Source: Flavobacteriales bacterium (GTDB lineage Bacteria; Bacteroidota; Bacteroidia; Flavobacteriales_F; PHOS-HE28). Taken from it: a stretch of 33,350 bases of DNA. This document shows, piece after piece, positions 16,147-24,484 of the stretch. The DNA lies in assembly GCA_017987115.1 (NCBI GenBank), contig JAGNUG010000034.1, positions 1 to 33,350 of the forward strand, written 5' to 3'. Within the stretch, counting starts at the first letter, position 1; the number at the start of each line of letters is the position of its first letter. Under the pieces are notes generated by a model. It searched no databases, was not told where the DNA came from, and worked only from the letters and a program-made list of their open reading frames with translations. The position numbers and the translations under genes were made by a program.

Positions 16147-16160
16147 GAAAGTATACTTTC
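16147..16160. promoter_or_regulatory. Perfect 14-bp palindrome just before a start codon
   Basis: GAAAGTATACTTTC ends 5 bases before the ATG at 16166, covering the ribosome-binding position. It could be a repressor operator or a small structure limiting translation. Confidence 0.4.
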
Positions 16161-16165
16161 ACACA

Positions 16166-17179
16166 ATGTTTTCTGAGGTCCGTAGTATTGCTTTAGTGTG
16201 TGGCGTGCTACTAGTGAGCTGCGGATCCGCGCAGGATAAGGTATTTGTGAGCACTGATCAGGGTGGTTTATACCAAGTGGATATCGACGCGTGTTATACT
16301 CGCACGGTCGGATATTCACCAGTTACGTTCCTGGATATTGCCTTTACCCCGAACGGGCGATTGTGGGGGATCCTTGGCAATGCATTGTATGAGATCGATA
16401 CCACCGATGCGAGCATAAGCTTAGTGGGCATTACGCCGGGTTTCGGAACTCCAGGTCTGGTTTCGTTCGATAATGATGTACTGCTTGGCGAGCGAGGTGG
16501 ATCCCTATGGGGTATTCGTACGATCGACGGTTTTGCATGGCCCATTGCACCGATCGGTTTTACAGTATCCGGTGACCTTACTTGGTTCGAAGGTAAATTG
16601 TACATCACCGCCAATTCACCATTCCGTTTGGTGCGCATGGATGTGGCTCCCGACCTGAGTGCAGTGACCAACATTGAAGTAATGGGTCTATTGGGTGGTG
16701 GATTTGGGCAATGGTACGGTGCCAATACCACCTTTGTGGCACCGTGCGCAGCGGAACCTTACATTATGCTCGCATTGGATGGGGTCGATGTATATAAGGT
16801 CTCGCCAGTTGATGCCAGTGTGCAGCCGCTCTGTTTGGGATTGTTCATCTATGGAACGCACGGTGCAGCTTCCTTCGGTGAATCACGTGATGCACCGGTT
16901 CGTGATCTTAGGATCCCGAATGTATTCTCACCGAATAAGGATGGCAGCAACGAGCTCTTCGGGCCGATCTTCGAGAACACGACAGCTCAGTGGCACCAAC
17001 GGATCTATGATCGATGGGGCCAATTGGTGCACGATAGCGGTGGTCGCCCTATTGCGTGGAACGGTCGCACCAAAGCCGGTGAGTCGTGCCCAGAAGGAGT
17101 TTACTTCTATTCCATACAACTTACCGAGGAATGCGGCGGTGCAGAGGAATACCATGGACATGTGTCCCTATTGCGATGA
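16166..17179 (+). CDS. Secreted protein with CHU_C (gliding-associated) C-terminal domain
   Basis: 337 residues. The signal peptide is SIALVCGVLLVSCGSAQ; LVSC resembles a lipobox, but cleavage after GSA is equally possible. Residues about 25-245 are made of short beta repeats (GGLYQVDIDAC, GRLWGILGNALYEIDTTD, GSLWGIRTIDG, GKLYITANSPFRLVRMD), suggesting a beta-propeller-like fold. The last 90 residues match the CHU_C/TIGR04131-type domain (IPNVFSPNKDGSNELFGP, IYDRWGQLVHDS, AWNGRTKAGESCPEGVYFY), which directs T9SS export or surface anchoring (type B sorting). It converges on the FAD oxidase gene with only 17 bp between stops. A 14-bp palindrome abuts its start codon. The specific role is unknown. 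Confidence 0.88.
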   Translation: MFSEVRSIALVCGVLLVSCGSAQDKVFVSTDQGGLYQVDIDACYTRTVGYSPVTFLDIAFTPNGRLWGILGNALYEIDTTDASISLVGITPGFGTPGLVSFDNDVLLGERGGSLWGIRTIDGFAWPIAPIGFTVSGDLTWFEGKLYITANSPFRLVRMDVAPDLSAVTNIEVMGLLGGGFGQWYGANTTFVAPCAAEPYIMLALDGVDVYKVSPVDASVQPLCLGLFIYGTHGAASFGESRDAPVRDLRIPNVFSPNKDGSNELFGPIFENTTAQWHQRIYDRWGQLVHDSGGRPIAWNGRTKAGESCPEGVYFYSIQLTEECGGAEEYHGHVSLLR

Positions 17180-17196
17180 GCGAAATTGCATATGAT

Positions 17197-18318
17197 CTAG
17201 ATCGATCCCACAGCCCGCTTCGCCACTTCGATCCCGATCGCTACACCCATGCCACCTAAGCGCACGGCAACCGTGGTTCGTTCTCCTATGCGCTCTATTA
17301 ATGGGTTCTTATTGGCTGCACCCATGGCCATGATCCCGCTCCATCGCTGAGCAATGCGGAAGTCCTTGCCCGGAAGTACGATCTCGCGCAGGAAATTCTC
17401 CAGAGCATTCTGGATGGGATCCGTGGTCCCTTCTTCCATTGTTGTTTCTCCGGCAACATCCAAGTTCCGAGCACCGCCTAATAGTACCGCGCCACCCAGA
17501 TCCCGGAAAAAATAAAAGCCTTCGTCATAATGAAATGTTCCCTTTAATTTAAGTGATCCAATATGTTCTGTTAGAAGCACTTGTGCGCGTGCAGGTATTA
17601 CGTCCAATTCAGGCGCTAAGAGCGGGGTAAAGCCGTTCGTTGCAAGTAGAACATGACGGGCCTTTGTCGGTGTGTTATCTGCTAATTGTATACTAACATG
17701 GTCGGCATTTTCTTCTAACGCAATTACCTGCGAATTGGTGCGAACAAGTACCCCTTCAGCCTGAACCTTTTGGAGCAAGGTGCGCATCATGGCCCCAGTA
17801 TCCACTGATCCTTCCAGATCGGTAGTGGCCATTTTAAGAGCGGGAGCTAGGCCAAAGGCCCGAGGGCCATCAGCATTCCAACGATAAACCGGATTCTTGA
17901 ACAACGGCAAAAGTAAGTCGTTCAATTCATCGAACTTCTCCAACACTCGTGTGTACAGAGGGTCATGCGCGCTGAAGACTTCATGTCCACCACTTGGTTC
18001 GAAACCGATGTTCGTATCTCCCAGCTCAGCACGAAGTTGCAAAAGGCCTTCCCATCGCATTTCGACCCGGGAAATTGCACGATCAAGTCCTTCTTTCTCT
18101 ATGTCCGCAAGCAGTTCGCTTGGGCTGCCAAAGCAAGCAAAACCAGCGTTCTTAACGCTCGCACCAGAAGGATATGCACCGCGTTCCAATACCAGAACAT
18201 GATGCAAAGGATTTGCGCGTTTATAGAACAATGCCGCGAACAAACCCACGATGCCTGCTCCTACAACAGCAAGATGCGGTTCGGCATGAAAATGGCGACT
18301 TTCCCAGGGGCTAAGCAT
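17197..18318 (-). CDS. FAD-dependent oxidoreductase (DAO family)
   Basis: 373 residues from the ATG at 18318. That start is preferred to the one at 18336 because related proteins of the phylum begin with MLS-W-E. A Rossmann FAD-binding motif (VVGAGIVGLFAALFYK) is near residues 18-33, followed by LVLERG and SGASVKNAGFACFGS, the glycine/D-amino-acid oxidase signature region. The C-terminal part has the second FAD contact region (RWSGIMAMGAANKNPLIERIG; VRLGGMGVAIG). It likely oxidises an amine or amino acid, or acts as a related FAD dehydrogenase in the cytoplasm; the substrate cannot be told. It has no signal peptide. It stands alone, convergent with the CHU_C protein gene and divergent from the large repeat protein gene. 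Confidence 0.88.
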   Translation of the reverse strand: MLSPWESRHFHAEPHLAVVGAGIVGLFAALFYKRANPLHHVLVLERGAYPSGASVKNAGFACFGSPSELLADIEKEGLDRAISRVEMRWEGLLQLRAELGDTNIGFEPSGGHEVFSAHDPLYTRVLEKFDELNDLLLPLFKNPVYRWNADGPRAFGLAPALKMATTDLEGSVDTGAMMRTLLQKVQAEGVLVRTNSQVIALEENADHVSIQLADNTPTKARHVLLATNGFTPLLAPELDVIPARAQVLLTEHIGSLKLKGTFHYDEGFYFFRDLGGAVLLGGARNLDVAGETTMEEGTTDPIQNALENFLREIVLPGKDFRIAQRWSGIMAMGAANKNPLIERIGERTTVAVRLGGMGVAIGIEVAKRAVGSI

Positions 18319-18362
18319 TGGTGCTATGATAGGCATTTGGTGCCAATGGGTAAAACTAGAAT

Positions 18363-18405
18363 GGTCACTTCGATACTTGTTCTCAATTAATTGTTACAAG
18401 TGACC
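18363..18405. promoter_or_regulatory. Inverted repeat in divergent promoter region
   Basis: GGTCACTT at 18363-18370 and AAGTGACC at 18398-18405 are perfect 8-bp arms 27 bp apart. They lie between the divergent FAD oxidase gene and the 1399-residue repeat protein gene. The AT-rich centre includes AATTAATT. Possibly an operator pair or a leader stem. Confidence 0.4.
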
Positions 18406-18457
18406 GCTAATAACTTGTTCAACTCCAACACAAAGAAGTCGTAAATTGCCGCGTTAA

Positions 18458-21400
18458 ATGCAACTGCAAGAATCTTCGTATCCCGTGAAAAGAACTGGAA
18501 TCATAGAAGCCGTACTCCGTGCGTGCATGGCCATGGCGCTATTTGTTATCGTGGGGAGTGTAAATGCCCAAGTAGATAACGTTATGGTTTATGGTACGGT
18601 GAAGGACATGAGCACCGGAAAAAAGCTTGATGGTGTAACCGTAACTGTCTTTAAGAACGGCGCTAAACTGATCGATGTCATCACCAATGCCAGTGGGAAA
18701 TATGAAGTGAATTTGGATTATGGTGCGGATTTCAAGGTCATGTGTACCAGGGACGCATTCGTGGGAAAGAACATTACCATCAACACGAAGTCCGTACCGG
18801 AAGAAGAACGACAAGGAGGCCATGGTATGAACATCGATTTTACGATGATGTCCAAGATAGAAGGAGTGGACTATAGCGTGCTACTAGAGCCCTTCGGTAA
18901 GGCGAATTATACGGGAGCCAGTGGTAATTTCGAATGGGATATGGAGTATACCAACAGTATGCGTGATAAACAGGCGAAGCTGTTGAAAGAGTATGACGAT
19001 CTTAAGAAACGAGAGGCTAACGCCGATGCCGATTTCGCCAAGTTGATGTCCCAAGGCGGTGAGGCGATGAATGCAGCTGATTTCAAGAAAGCGGTAGGTA
19101 GCTTCACGGAGGCGTTGACCTTGAAACCAGGCGATGCGATCGCAACGGCCAAGCTGAGCGATGCGCGGATGCAAATGGACAGTCAGGAAGCTGAGAACAA
19201 GCGCAAGGAACAATATGACGCGCTTGTTAAAGCCGGTGATGCATTGATCACAAAAAAAGATTACGAAGGAGCCAAGGGCAAATTCAATGAAGCACTATCC
19301 ATTAAAGAGACGGAAGCCTATCCGAAACAGAAATTGAAGGAGATCGAAGCTATTCTGGCCGATCTGGCAAAACAAGCTGAGGAAGAGAAGAAGAACAAGG
19401 AGCTTCAGGGAAAGTATGATGCAGCTATTGCCGCGGCTGATGCGGCTTTTAGTGCACAGAATTGGGATCAGGCTACCACGAAGTATACGGAGGCGAGTGG
19501 TTTGAAAAATGAAGAAAAATATCCGAAGGACCAGCTTGCGGCCATAGCGGTAAAAAAGGCCGAGAGCGAGAAAAAGGCAGAAGAGGAACGGTTGGCGAAG
19601 GAATTGGATGAAAAATACAAAGCAGCCGTTGCGGCAGGAGATGCAGCCTTCAAAACGTCCAACTGGGATGAGGCGACTAACAAATACAACGCTGCAATTG
19701 CACTAAAGGAAAACGAGCAATACCCGAAAGATCAACTTGCCGCTATTGCAGTTAAGAAGGCGGACGAAGCGAAAAAGGCGGAAGAGGAAAAGTTGGCCAA
19801 GGAACTTCAAGCAAAGTACGATGCGGCCATAGCTGCGGCTGATGCAGCCTTCAACGGAGCGAACTACGATGTTGCCAAGGGTAAGTACGAAGAAGCCATT
19901 GCATTGAAGGCGGAGGAAAAATATCCAAAAGACCAGTTGGTCGCGATACAGAAGAAACTGGATGAGATCGCTGCAAAAGAAGAAGAGGAGCGTTTGGCGA
20001 AAGACCTCGATGCCAAGTATGAAGCCAAATTAGCGGAGGCAGCGCAAGCGTTCACTGGAGAAAAGTATGACGATGCAATAGCGCGATATACCGAGGCATC
20101 CGAGTTGAAGCCTAAGGAAGTTTATCCGAAGGACCAGATAGCTGCCATCCGCAAGAAGAAGGATGATCTGGCCAAAGCCGAAGAGGACGCACGAAAGGCG
20201 AAAGAACAGCAAGAGCTGTACGATAAAGCCATCGCTGATGCGGATAAGGCATTCGGCAAAGAGAGCTGGGAAGAGGCTAAGGCAAAGTACACCGAAGCAT
20301 CGGGTATAAAAGCCAGTGAGCAATACCCAAAAGACCAGCTAGCGGCAATTGTAGCCAAGATCAAGGAGGCCGAAGCGCGCAAATTGGAAGAAGAGAAACA
20401 AGCGAAATACGCCGCTGCTATTGCGGAAGCGGATAAACTCTTCGGTAAAGAGGAACTCGCATCTGCAAAGACGAAATACACCGAAGCCAGTGGTATCCGT
20501 CCGGAAGAAGCGCATCCAAAGCAACGGTTGGCGGAGATCGAAACAATGCTGGCGGAGCAAGCGAGACTGGCGGAAGAAGAACGGAAGCGCCAGGAAATGG
20601 AGAAGCGGTACACCGACCTTATTACAAAAGCAGATGCTTCATTCCAAGGCGAAAAATGGAGCAATGCTTTGAACGACTACAAGGACGCGCTGGCCTTGAA
20701 ACCTGCGGAATCACATCCGAAGGACCGTATTTCGGAGATCGAAGGAAAGCTGGACGCAGCTGCCAAAGCCAAGGCCGAAGAAGAACGTTTGGCACGCGAC
20801 AAGCAGGATAGGGATAAACAGTACAGCGACCTTATTGCATCAGCTGATAAAGCATTCCAAGCGCGGAAATACGAAGAAGCGCGAACGGTATACAGTGACG
20901 CAGCGGGAGTGAAGAGCGAGGAACAATATCCAAAGGACCAATTGGCGGAGATCGAACGTGTGCTAGCGGAATTGGCACGGAAAGCGGATGAAGCAAAGAG
21001 CGCCGCAGAACGGGACGCCGCCGAAAAGGCTCGCCAAGCGGAGGCTGATAGTCTTGCAGCACTTGCCGCAGCTGCGGAGAAAGAACGGCTGGCGGAGGAA
21101 GAACGTCAACGCAATGCATCTGCTGCTGAGACGGAAGCGCGTTACCAGGAATTCATCACCACCGCGGATCGTGCTTTCGAAGGAAAGGACATGGAATTGG
21201 CACGCACCAATTACACCAGTGCATTGGGTGTAAAACCCGGAGTGAAATATCCCACGGACCAGCTGGCGGCCATCGATGCGGCTTTAGCAGCCAAAGCTGA
21301 CGCAGCTTCCGAGGCAGAGCGCTTGGCCGCGGAAAAGAAACGGTTGGAGGAGCAAGCGCGATTGAATGCGGACAAAGATGAAGCCGCCCGTTTGGCTGCG

Positions 21401-22657
21401 GAGGAAGCCCGAAAACGCGAAGAGGAGGAACGGTTGAAAGCGGAACGTGATGCCGAAGCAGCGCGATTGTCCGAGGCAGACAGGGACCGTGCGGAACGTG
21501 AAGCGGCCAAAGCGAAAGAAGAGAATTACCGCAACGCTATACTTGCAGCGGATGAAGCGCTTGCTTCGAAAGAGTATGACGTTGCACGCAGTGGCTATGC
21601 ACAAGCCAGCGATATTAAGCCGGATGAAACCTATCCGTTGGCCAAGATCGACCAGATCGACAAGATGTTGGCCGAACTGGAGCGTTTGCGCTTAGAGGCT
21701 GAGGCTGCAGCCCAGACCAAGACGGAAGCTCCGGTAAAAGTGGGGAACACTGTGGATGTGCGAAAAGAAGAAGAAGCCGAGGCGTTCATGCGCGAAGCTC
21801 GTGAACAAGAGGAGCGTGAGAAGTACGAGCGCATAAAGAAACTTCAGGCCGATCTGGAGGAAGAGACTGCGAATAATACGGACGAAGCTGCTGATCGCCG
21901 AATGGTAGGTGTACAACAGAAGGAGCAATTCCAAGAGGCTTCTGCTGGTCTATATACAGGGGATGAAGCGCGTCGTGAACGAGCGGCACAGGAGCTCGAA
22001 GCCTACAAGACGGATCTGGAACTTGCTGAACAACGCCGTCGTGAGCGAGCAAAGGGATCGAGTGAAGAGAGCTATGACCAAACGTTGGCCATACAGGAAG
22101 AACATGTGCAACGTGCGCAGACTTGGGATGAGCGCCAAACGGATGCAGCGCGCGCCATGGCCGACCGCAAAGATGAATTGGCTACGGTCGAACAAGGGCG
22201 CGTGCAGGCAAGCAATGAACGCAAGCAATTGGCGAATGACCGTATACAAGCTCAGATGGAGTATCATGCAGCGTTGCATGAACGGGGTTCGGGTAACGTG
22301 GAGGAAGGGCGCCAGCGGGTAGAAGATGCAAAACGCGCACAACAAGCACGAGAGGCGAGCTATGCGCAAACGAGCGAGCAGAAGCGCAATTTGGCCAAAG
22401 AGCAATTGGATAATTTGCCGAAGAACCAACCACGATCCGAAGAAGATTACAACCGCTCCAAGCTAGCACAGGAATACCCACCGGGCGTAACGGAGGAAAG
22501 CTACACGGAAGGCAATAAGGTCATTATTCGGCGCGTAGTCGTAGTTGGCAACAAGGCCGATGAATTCAGTAAGGTCATTGCGAAATGGGGAACCTTCTAC
22601 TTCAAGAATGGGCAGAGCATCTCGGAAGTGACCTGGAGCAAGGAAACTGCGAATTAA
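18458..22657 (+). CDS. Large secreted TPR-like/coiled-coil repeat protein
   Basis: 1399 residues. The signal peptide ends at about residue 37 (ALFVIVGSVNA, then QVDN). A carboxypeptidase-regulatory-like beta domain spans about 42-115 (VYGTVKDMSTGKKLDGVTV, SGKYEVNLDYG). From about residue 190 comes a degenerate TPR-like unit and then 11 repeats of the form KYDAAIAAADAAF...W..A..KYTEA..LK..E.YPKDQLAAI, joined by EEE/K-rich coiled-coil linkers. Repeats 1-8 are about 67 residues apart; the last three have longer linkers. A charged helical region follows (about 1060-1335). A conserved-looking globular tail ends the protein (EGNKVIIRRVVVVGNK, KWGTFYFKNGQSISEVTW). It has no sorting domain of the usual T9SS type. 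Probably periplasmic or cell-surface scaffolding; I do not recognise a named family. It is monocistronic as far as can be seen. Confidence 0.88.
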   Translation: MQLQESSYPVKRTGIIEAVLRACMAMALFVIVGSVNAQVDNVMVYGTVKDMSTGKKLDGVTVTVFKNGAKLIDVITNASGKYEVNLDYGADFKVMCTRDAFVGKNITINTKSVPEEERQGGHGMNIDFTMMSKIEGVDYSVLLEPFGKANYTGASGNFEWDMEYTNSMRDKQAKLLKEYDDLKKREANADADFAKLMSQGGEAMNAADFKKAVGSFTEALTLKPGDAIATAKLSDARMQMDSQEAENKRKEQYDALVKAGDALITKKDYEGAKGKFNEALSIKETEAYPKQKLKEIEAILADLAKQAEEEKKNKELQGKYDAAIAAADAAFSAQNWDQATTKYTEASGLKNEEKYPKDQLAAIAVKKAESEKKAEEERLAKELDEKYKAAVAAGDAAFKTSNWDEATNKYNAAIALKENEQYPKDQLAAIAVKKADEAKKAEEEKLAKELQAKYDAAIAAADAAFNGANYDVAKGKYEEAIALKAEEKYPKDQLVAIQKKLDEIAAKEEEERLAKDLDAKYEAKLAEAAQAFTGEKYDDAIARYTEASELKPKEVYPKDQIAAIRKKKDDLAKAEEDARKAKEQQELYDKAIADADKAFGKESWEEAKAKYTEASGIKASEQYPKDQLAAIVAKIKEAEARKLEEEKQAKYAAAIAEADKLFGKEELASAKTKYTEASGIRPEEAHPKQRLAEIETMLAEQARLAEEERKRQEMEKRYTDLITKADASFQGEKWSNALNDYKDALALKPAESHPKDRISEIEGKLDAAAKAKAEEERLARDKQDRDKQYSDLIASADKAFQARKYEEARTVYSDAAGVKSEEQYPKDQLAEIERVLAELARKADEAKSAAERDAAEKARQAEADSLAALAAAAEKERLAEEERQRNASAAETEARYQEFITTADRAFEGKDMELARTNYTSALGVKPGVKYPTDQLAAIDAALAAKADAASEAERLAAEKKRLEEQARLNADKDEAARLAAEEARKREEEERLKAERDAEAARLSEADRDRAEREAAKAKEENYRNAILAADEALASKEYDVARSGYAQASDIKPDETYPLAKIDQIDKMLAELERLRLEAEAAAQTKTEAPVKVGNTVDVRKEEEAEAFMREAREQEEREKYERIKKLQADLEEETANNTDEAADRRMVGVQQKEQFQEASAGLYTGDEARRERAAQELEAYKTDLELAEQRRRERAKGSSEESYDQTLAIQEEHVQRAQTWDERQTDAARAMADRKDELATVEQGRVQASNERKQLANDRIQAQMEYHAALHERGSGNVEEGRQRVEDAKRAQQAREASYAQTSEQKRNLAKEQLDNLPKNQPRSEEDYNRSKLAQEYPPGVTEESYTEGNKVIIRRVVVVGNKADEFSKVIAKWGTFYFKNGQSISEVTWSKETAN
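19207..21680 (+). repeat. Eleven tandem TPR-like coding repeats with YPKDQLAAI motif
   Basis: Repeat starts lie near 19210, 19412, 19613, 19814, 20014, 20216, 20404, 20607, 20819, 21138 and 21524. The first units are about 201 bp (67 codons) apart; the last two intervals are 319 and 386 bp because of longer charged linkers. Units 2-6 are the most alike (YPKDQL[AV]AI almost unchanged), and the outer ones are more diverged, a pattern expected if the array grew from its centre. Confidence 0.85.
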
Positions 22658-22669
22658 GGGTCCGGAGAT

Positions 22670-22696
22670 CGATACGGTATCGAGTAGCTGTTACTC
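22670..22696. terminator. Possible back-to-back hairpins after the repeat protein gene
   Basis: CGATA-CGG-TATCG (22670-22682) and GAGTA-GCTGT-TACTC (22682-22696) lie between two converging genes, followed by TGTATTTCC. Stems are only 5 bp, so this is a weak candidate for a shared terminator. Confidence 0.3.
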
Positions 22697-22723
22697 TGTA
22701 TTTCCTCTCCAATTCACCCAACC

Positions 22724-24229
22724 TCACTCCTTCGCAACCCCCTTGCGTTCCCTGATCTTCTTCACCAGGTCCTCGATCTGATCAACCGATAGCTGCTTAC
22801 CAACGAACTTGCGGTCGCCATCGACGAGGAATACTTTCGGTGTGCTGTACACATCGTATGTATCGGCATAGTTCAGGCTTTCTAACGTGGTGTGTTCCGG
22901 AATGTACATTCGTGGATTCTTCTTCGCGTTCTCGAACACGGTTTTCGTGAGGCCCACGTTCACCCAATCCAACTCGTTCTCGCGAATGAATTTCTTCCAA
23001 TCCTTCATCAGCGTTTCATCGACTGCTTTGGACACCGCATACACTTCGATGCCCATGTCCCTAAGCTTCTCCTTATAAACTTTGTAGATATCCGGTAGTT
23101 CGGTTTTGCAATGCCCGCAATGTGGATCCCAGAAAAGGATCACTACGAATTCAGCAGGAAGGTCATAGAAATTGATCCAGTTCTCCTCAGTGCTGTCGGT
23201 GAGCGAGAGATAAGGAGCTTTCTTGCCGATCAACAACGGCGCTAGTTTTTGTGTTTTATCACAGAGTTTGGTCAGATTCTCGTCGGTCATCCAAGGTGTG
23301 CGGCTTGCCTTACCAGTTCCAGGACAGTAATACGTTTGGGCCATGTGTACCAATACGGCGTCCATGCCCATGATGTCACTGGTCTCGTAACGGTGTGTAA
23401 CGTTGTGAACAATGTACTTGAAGGTCTCTGGATCGTCGTTGGTCTTGGCAACCAGTTCATCGACCAGTTTGTTGATGGTATCCGGTACCTGCGGAAGCAC
23501 TTTGCTCATGTATTCTTCGAACTTATTCGCAAAGACCGGAATGCGTACGATACGCTCATCGGACAGATCGAAATTGTCCCAGAAATGTGCGCGGTACTGA
23601 TAATACGATGCGGCACTATCCAATGTGCCATCGGCCTTGCGAGGTTCAGGCAGCTCCACGGCCATGCTCATACGTACTAAAGATGCCACCACTGTGCCGG
23701 GGTTCTTCGCCATAAGGTCTCGTTGGTAGCCTTTCACAGCCTTGTCCAATTCCTCCATTTCGGCCTTCAGCGCAGAGCGGCCAATGGGGTCTAGTTGCCC
23801 GTCCATCTTGGCTCGCAATGCATCGCTATCCAGCTTACGGTCGTTCAGGAAACGGATGTAATCCACAAAGAGCTGGTTTTCGTTGCTCTGGTCAACAACC
23901 AGGTATTTTAACATATCCTCTTTCTTGGTGGTCACTTTGATCGTTGGTTCGTTCACGACCATTTCAAACATCTTCGGCCCCGGTGCCACTACGGCATACA
24001 TACCGGTTTTGTATCCCTTCGGACTGTTGAAGACCACCTTGCCCTTGCCATCTGCAATTGCGGTATCCGCGTAGTACAATTTGTTGCCGTAATAGTTCGC
24101 CAAATAGATCGTGTCCTTAGCAGCACCTTGAATGGTAACCTCGATGTTGCGCTTTGGCTCATCCTGCGAAAAAAGCAGGGTAGTGGAACACGTAAAGATG
24201 GTCAAGAAAAAAAGTACTCCGTATCGCAT
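22724..24229 (-). CDS. TlpA-like thioredoxin-fold protein with DUF4369/DUF5106-type N-terminus
   Basis: 501 residues from the ATG at 24229, which directly precedes a signal peptide (YGVLFFLTIFTCSTTLLFS, then QDEPKR). The frame is open further upstream to 24385, but that extension looks non-coding. Residues about 25-110 are a DUF4369-like beta domain (KDTIYLANYYGNKLYYADT). A helical DUF5106-like region follows (about 110-320). The C-terminal thioredoxin domain (about 335-495) has the redox motif CGHC at C371-C374 and a cis-proline context (YSTPKVFLVD). Such proteins act in the periplasm as disulfide reductases or oxidoreductases. The neighbours give no hint of a specific client. A single-gene unit, convergent with the large repeat protein gene. 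Confidence 0.9.
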   Translation of the reverse strand: MRYGVLFFLTIFTCSTTLLFSQDEPKRNIEVTIQGAAKDTIYLANYYGNKLYYADTAIADGKGKVVFNSPKGYKTGMYAVVAPGPKMFEMVVNEPTIKVTTKKEDMLKYLVVDQSNENQLFVDYIRFLNDRKLDSDALRAKMDGQLDPIGRSALKAEMEELDKAVKGYQRDLMAKNPGTVVASLVRMSMAVELPEPRKADGTLDSAASYYQYRAHFWDNFDLSDERIVRIPVFANKFEEYMSKVLPQVPDTINKLVDELVAKTNDDPETFKYIVHNVTHRYETSDIMGMDAVLVHMAQTYYCPGTGKASRTPWMTDENLTKLCDKTQKLAPLLIGKKAPYLSLTDSTEENWINFYDLPAEFVVILFWDPHCGHCKTELPDIYKVYKEKLRDMGIEVYAVSKAVDETLMKDWKKFIRENELDWVNVGLTKTVFENAKKNPRMYIPEHTTLESLNYADTYDVYSTPKVFLVDGDRKFVGKQLSVDQIEDLVKKIRERKGVAKE

Positions 24230-24345
24230 GGCGGCAAAAATAAACTGAACTGGTTGGTTGTCCGAAGGGCAATTCTTAGGCCAAGACGGATATGAAGGAA
24301 AGGAAGGCTGCTTGTTCACATCATTTAACCTGCGGACTCTCACGT

Positions 24346-24365
24346 ACATTCGAAGTGGCGAATGT
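24346..24365. other. Inverted repeat in intergenic region
   Basis: ACATTCG, a 6-nt loop, then CGAATGT: a perfect 7-bp stem between prfC and the thioredoxin-fold gene, without a T-run. It may lie in the promoter region of the thioredoxin gene. Confidence 0.3.
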
Positions 24366-24431
24366 GCGGTATGTGGGTCTGCCAATGAAGTCCAACGTTA
24401 ATTACCGTTCATCGACGTTCATTAGCGGTTG

Positions 24432-24467
24432 AAAAACACTGCGATGCGCGAAGCGCTGAGCATCAAG
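24432..24467 (-). terminator. Candidate terminator after prfC
   Basis: On the minus strand, about 20 bp past the prfC stop, GATGCTCAGCGC, loop TTC, GCGCATC can fold with a bulge on one side, followed shortly by TTTTT. The bulged stem makes it a moderate candidate only. Confidence 0.35.
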
Positions 24468-24484
24468 AACCGTGAGAAAAGGCA

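Noticed and set aside
16695-17195. 166-codon plus-strand open frame overlapping the CHU_C protein
   Set aside because: It is a shifted frame of a gene with a clear C-terminal sorting domain.
17187-17205. Palindrome GATCTAGATC between converging genes
   Set aside because: A short 10-bp palindrome overlapping a stop codon, with no T-run; chance is likely.
19207-21680. Regularly spaced repeats considered as a CRISPR-like array
   Set aside because: The period is about 200 bp, the repeats are diverged and in one open frame, and they encode TPR-like units.
20122-22429. Several long minus-strand open frames (up to 180 codons)
   Set aside because: They are antisense to the 1399-residue repeat protein; biased codon use of the Ala/Glu/Lys-rich repeats keeps the opposite frames open.
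24230-24385. Longer N-terminus of the thioredoxin-fold protein (start at 24385)
   Set aside because: The extension of 52 residues is Pro/Arg-rich without pattern and is followed by a proper start plus signal peptide at 24229.
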